From JABJOR01 sp965603075 (GTDB lineage: Bacteria; Pseudomonadota; Alphaproteobacteria; Rhodospirillales; Casp-alpha2): 33,458 bases of DNA. Shown in pieces: positions 32,586 to 33,458 of this stretch. The DNA lies in the NCBI GenBank assembly GCA_965603075.1, contig CBFDBO010000032.1, forward strand, positions 1 to 33,458. The letters run 5' to 3'. The notes below the pieces were generated by a model that saw nothing but the letters and a program-made list of their open reading frames with translations, had not been told where the DNA came from and did not search any database. Position numbers and translations under genes: made by a program. Positions within the stretch are counted from its first letter, which is position 1. The number at the start of each line of letters is the position of its first letter.

Positions 32586-33365
32586 TTATTCTGTTGCTGA
32601 CGTTTCAGATGCTTCCTGAGTAGCAATTTCCGGTTCCTGATTTACATCAACCGTATTGTCTACATGTTCAGGTTGACGGGTGCCATTTAAGTGCCCCTGA
32701 ATGATCTCATCTATTGAATTCCAAAGCAATTCTGCGTTTCGTTCAGCGCTGCCTTCACCCCATTCTAGACGGCAATCGCCCTGTGCGATATTTTCGTCAT
32801 CTTTAATGATGACGCGGCCTTCATAACCTGAGCCTGCCTTTAAACCGTCAATCCGCTCACTGATTTGCGCTATTTGACCCGGGTTTATGCGAATAACGAC
32901 ACGGGGTTCATCAATCAAACGGAGTAATGTTTTTTCAATCAATCGATCTATCTCTCCAGCACCATTTTTATCAGATAAATCGGGGAATAACTTTTGTGTT
33001 ATGCTGGAGGAAATTCCAATGCAATCATTTACCAATCGGTTATTGGTTTGTTCCTGAATGCCAAATAAATCCGTTATATGTTGTGATATGGCACGAATGA
33101 TTGCCAGTGTGTCGCGTTCAGTTGTTTCTGATGCATTCTGGGTACCTTCCTGATGACCTAATTCATAGGCTTGTTTTTTGGCGGCTTCCAATTCTTCTTC
33201 GCTAAATGTTGGAAGTATCTCTTCTTCTTCGATTTCTTCAATGATTTCAGCATCTTCAGCCTCTTGAAGTTTTTCTTCTGGCGTGGCTAACCCTGCGTCC
33301 GGTACCGGAGGTGGAGCATCAACATCGAAGCTCATATCAAACATAAATTTTTTAGCAGGCGCCAT
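32586..33365 (-). CDS. fliH: Flagellar export ATPase regulator FliH
   Basis: FliH binds and regulates FliI and tethers it to FliN in the C-ring. The 259-residue protein has a very acidic N-terminal region (about 28-60, rich in Glu), a helical stretch typical of FliH (about 57-105), and the C-terminal domain with IEKTLLRLIDEPRVVIRINPGQI and DCRLEWGEGSAERNAELLWNSIDEII, which matches the FliH pattern of a conserved Trp-Gly-Glu-Gly turn. Position between fliG and fliN fits the common order. The C-terminal ~30 residues are an extra acidic tail. GGAAAAG lies before the ATG. Confidence 0.88.
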   Translation of the reverse strand: MAPAKKFMFDMSFDVDAPPPVPDAGLATPEEKLQEAEDAEIIEEIEEEEILPTFSEEELEAAKKQAYELGHQEGTQNASETTERDTLAIIRAISQHITDLFGIQEQTNNRLVNDCIGISSSITQKLFPDLSDKNGAGEIDRLIEKTLLRLIDEPRVVIRINPGQIAQISERIDGLKAGSGYEGRVIIKDDENIAQGDCRLEWGEGSAERNAELLWNSIDEIIQGHLNGTRQPEHVDNTVDVNQEPEIATQEASETSATE

Positions 33366-33406
33366 TTAATTCTTTTCCAAATACTATGTAATTCAAGTGG
33401 TCTTTT

Positions 33407-33458
33407 TTAGTATACCAGTTCATCTTCTTCAGAGCCCGAAGAAACGACAATTTCGCCA
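33407..33458 (-). CDS. fliG: Flagellar switch protein FliG, last codons only
   Basis: The final 16 codons of a minus-strand gene enter the window (GEIVVSSGSEEDELVY then TAA at 33409-33407). The acidic ending with GEIVV and DELVY resembles alphaproteobacterial FliG, and fliG normally lies directly before fliH; the gap to fliH is 41 bases. Little sequence is visible, so position carries much of the call. Confidence 0.65.
   Translation of the reverse strand, partial: GEIVVSSGSEEDELVY

Overview
The window comes from an alphaproteobacterium. The evidence is a CtrA orthologue, the histidine phosphotransferase ChpT, an FlbD-type flagellar activator with a degenerate receiver, and GANTC (CcrM-type) sites between ctrA and fliI. 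The fliI-fliJ/ctrA and flhA-flhG arrangement, with a moderate G+C content (mid-40s % by eye), suggests a marine Rhodospirillales/Kiloniellales-like lineage. The taxon is an inference.

Layout. (1) 1-4023: the 3' end of a very large acidic RTX adhesin, cut by the window start, with cadherin/VCBS-type repeats, a LamG-like domain and glycine-rich calcium-binding repeats. Three bases later comes a soluble Hanks-type Ser/Thr kinase, which converges on an unrecognised 71-residue protein. (2) 4024-9955: housekeeping and transport genes. These are pyrD (ending in a 24-bp tandem repeat that carries its stop codon), an AbrB-family membrane protein coupled to nadK, an EamA transporter, moaA and a small membrane protein. 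(3) 10131-14286: a second EamA transporter, a tungstate-type ABC permease/ATPase pair without its binding protein, then fdhD overlapping mobA. With moaA this looks like a supply line for a molybdenum- or tungsten-dependent formate dehydrogenase encoded elsewhere. (4) 14336-20568: chpT, then cheA (a hybrid with two CheW-like domains and a receiver), cheY, cheB and cheR, closed by a strong bidirectional terminator. (5) 20659-23539: ctrA transcribed away from fliI-fliJ, with a shared control region rich in TTAA pairs and GANTC sites. (6) 23550-33458, all minus strand: a flagellar block reading fliG (only its last codons visible), fliH, fliN, motA, flbD, flhA, flhG, a probable FliK-like protein, and finally a serine beta-lactamase-family protein.

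How it works together. The second half joins three layers of motility control. ChpT and CtrA are the phosphorelay output that controls flagellar genes in alphaproteobacteria. FlbD is the sigma-54 activator for later flagellar classes. CheA/Y/B/R form an excitation and adaptation system. The structural genes cover the export ATPase (FliI/H/J), the export gate (FlhA), the switch (FliG/FliN) and the stator (MotA). The usual partner genes flhF, cheW, motB and receptor genes are not in the window.

No tRNA, rRNA, insertion sequence, prophage or CRISPR array was recognised. The points most worth a second look are the adhesin-kinase gene pair, the pyrD terminal repeat, the CheA linker motif duplicated around a hybrid CheA, and the ctrA/fliI control region.
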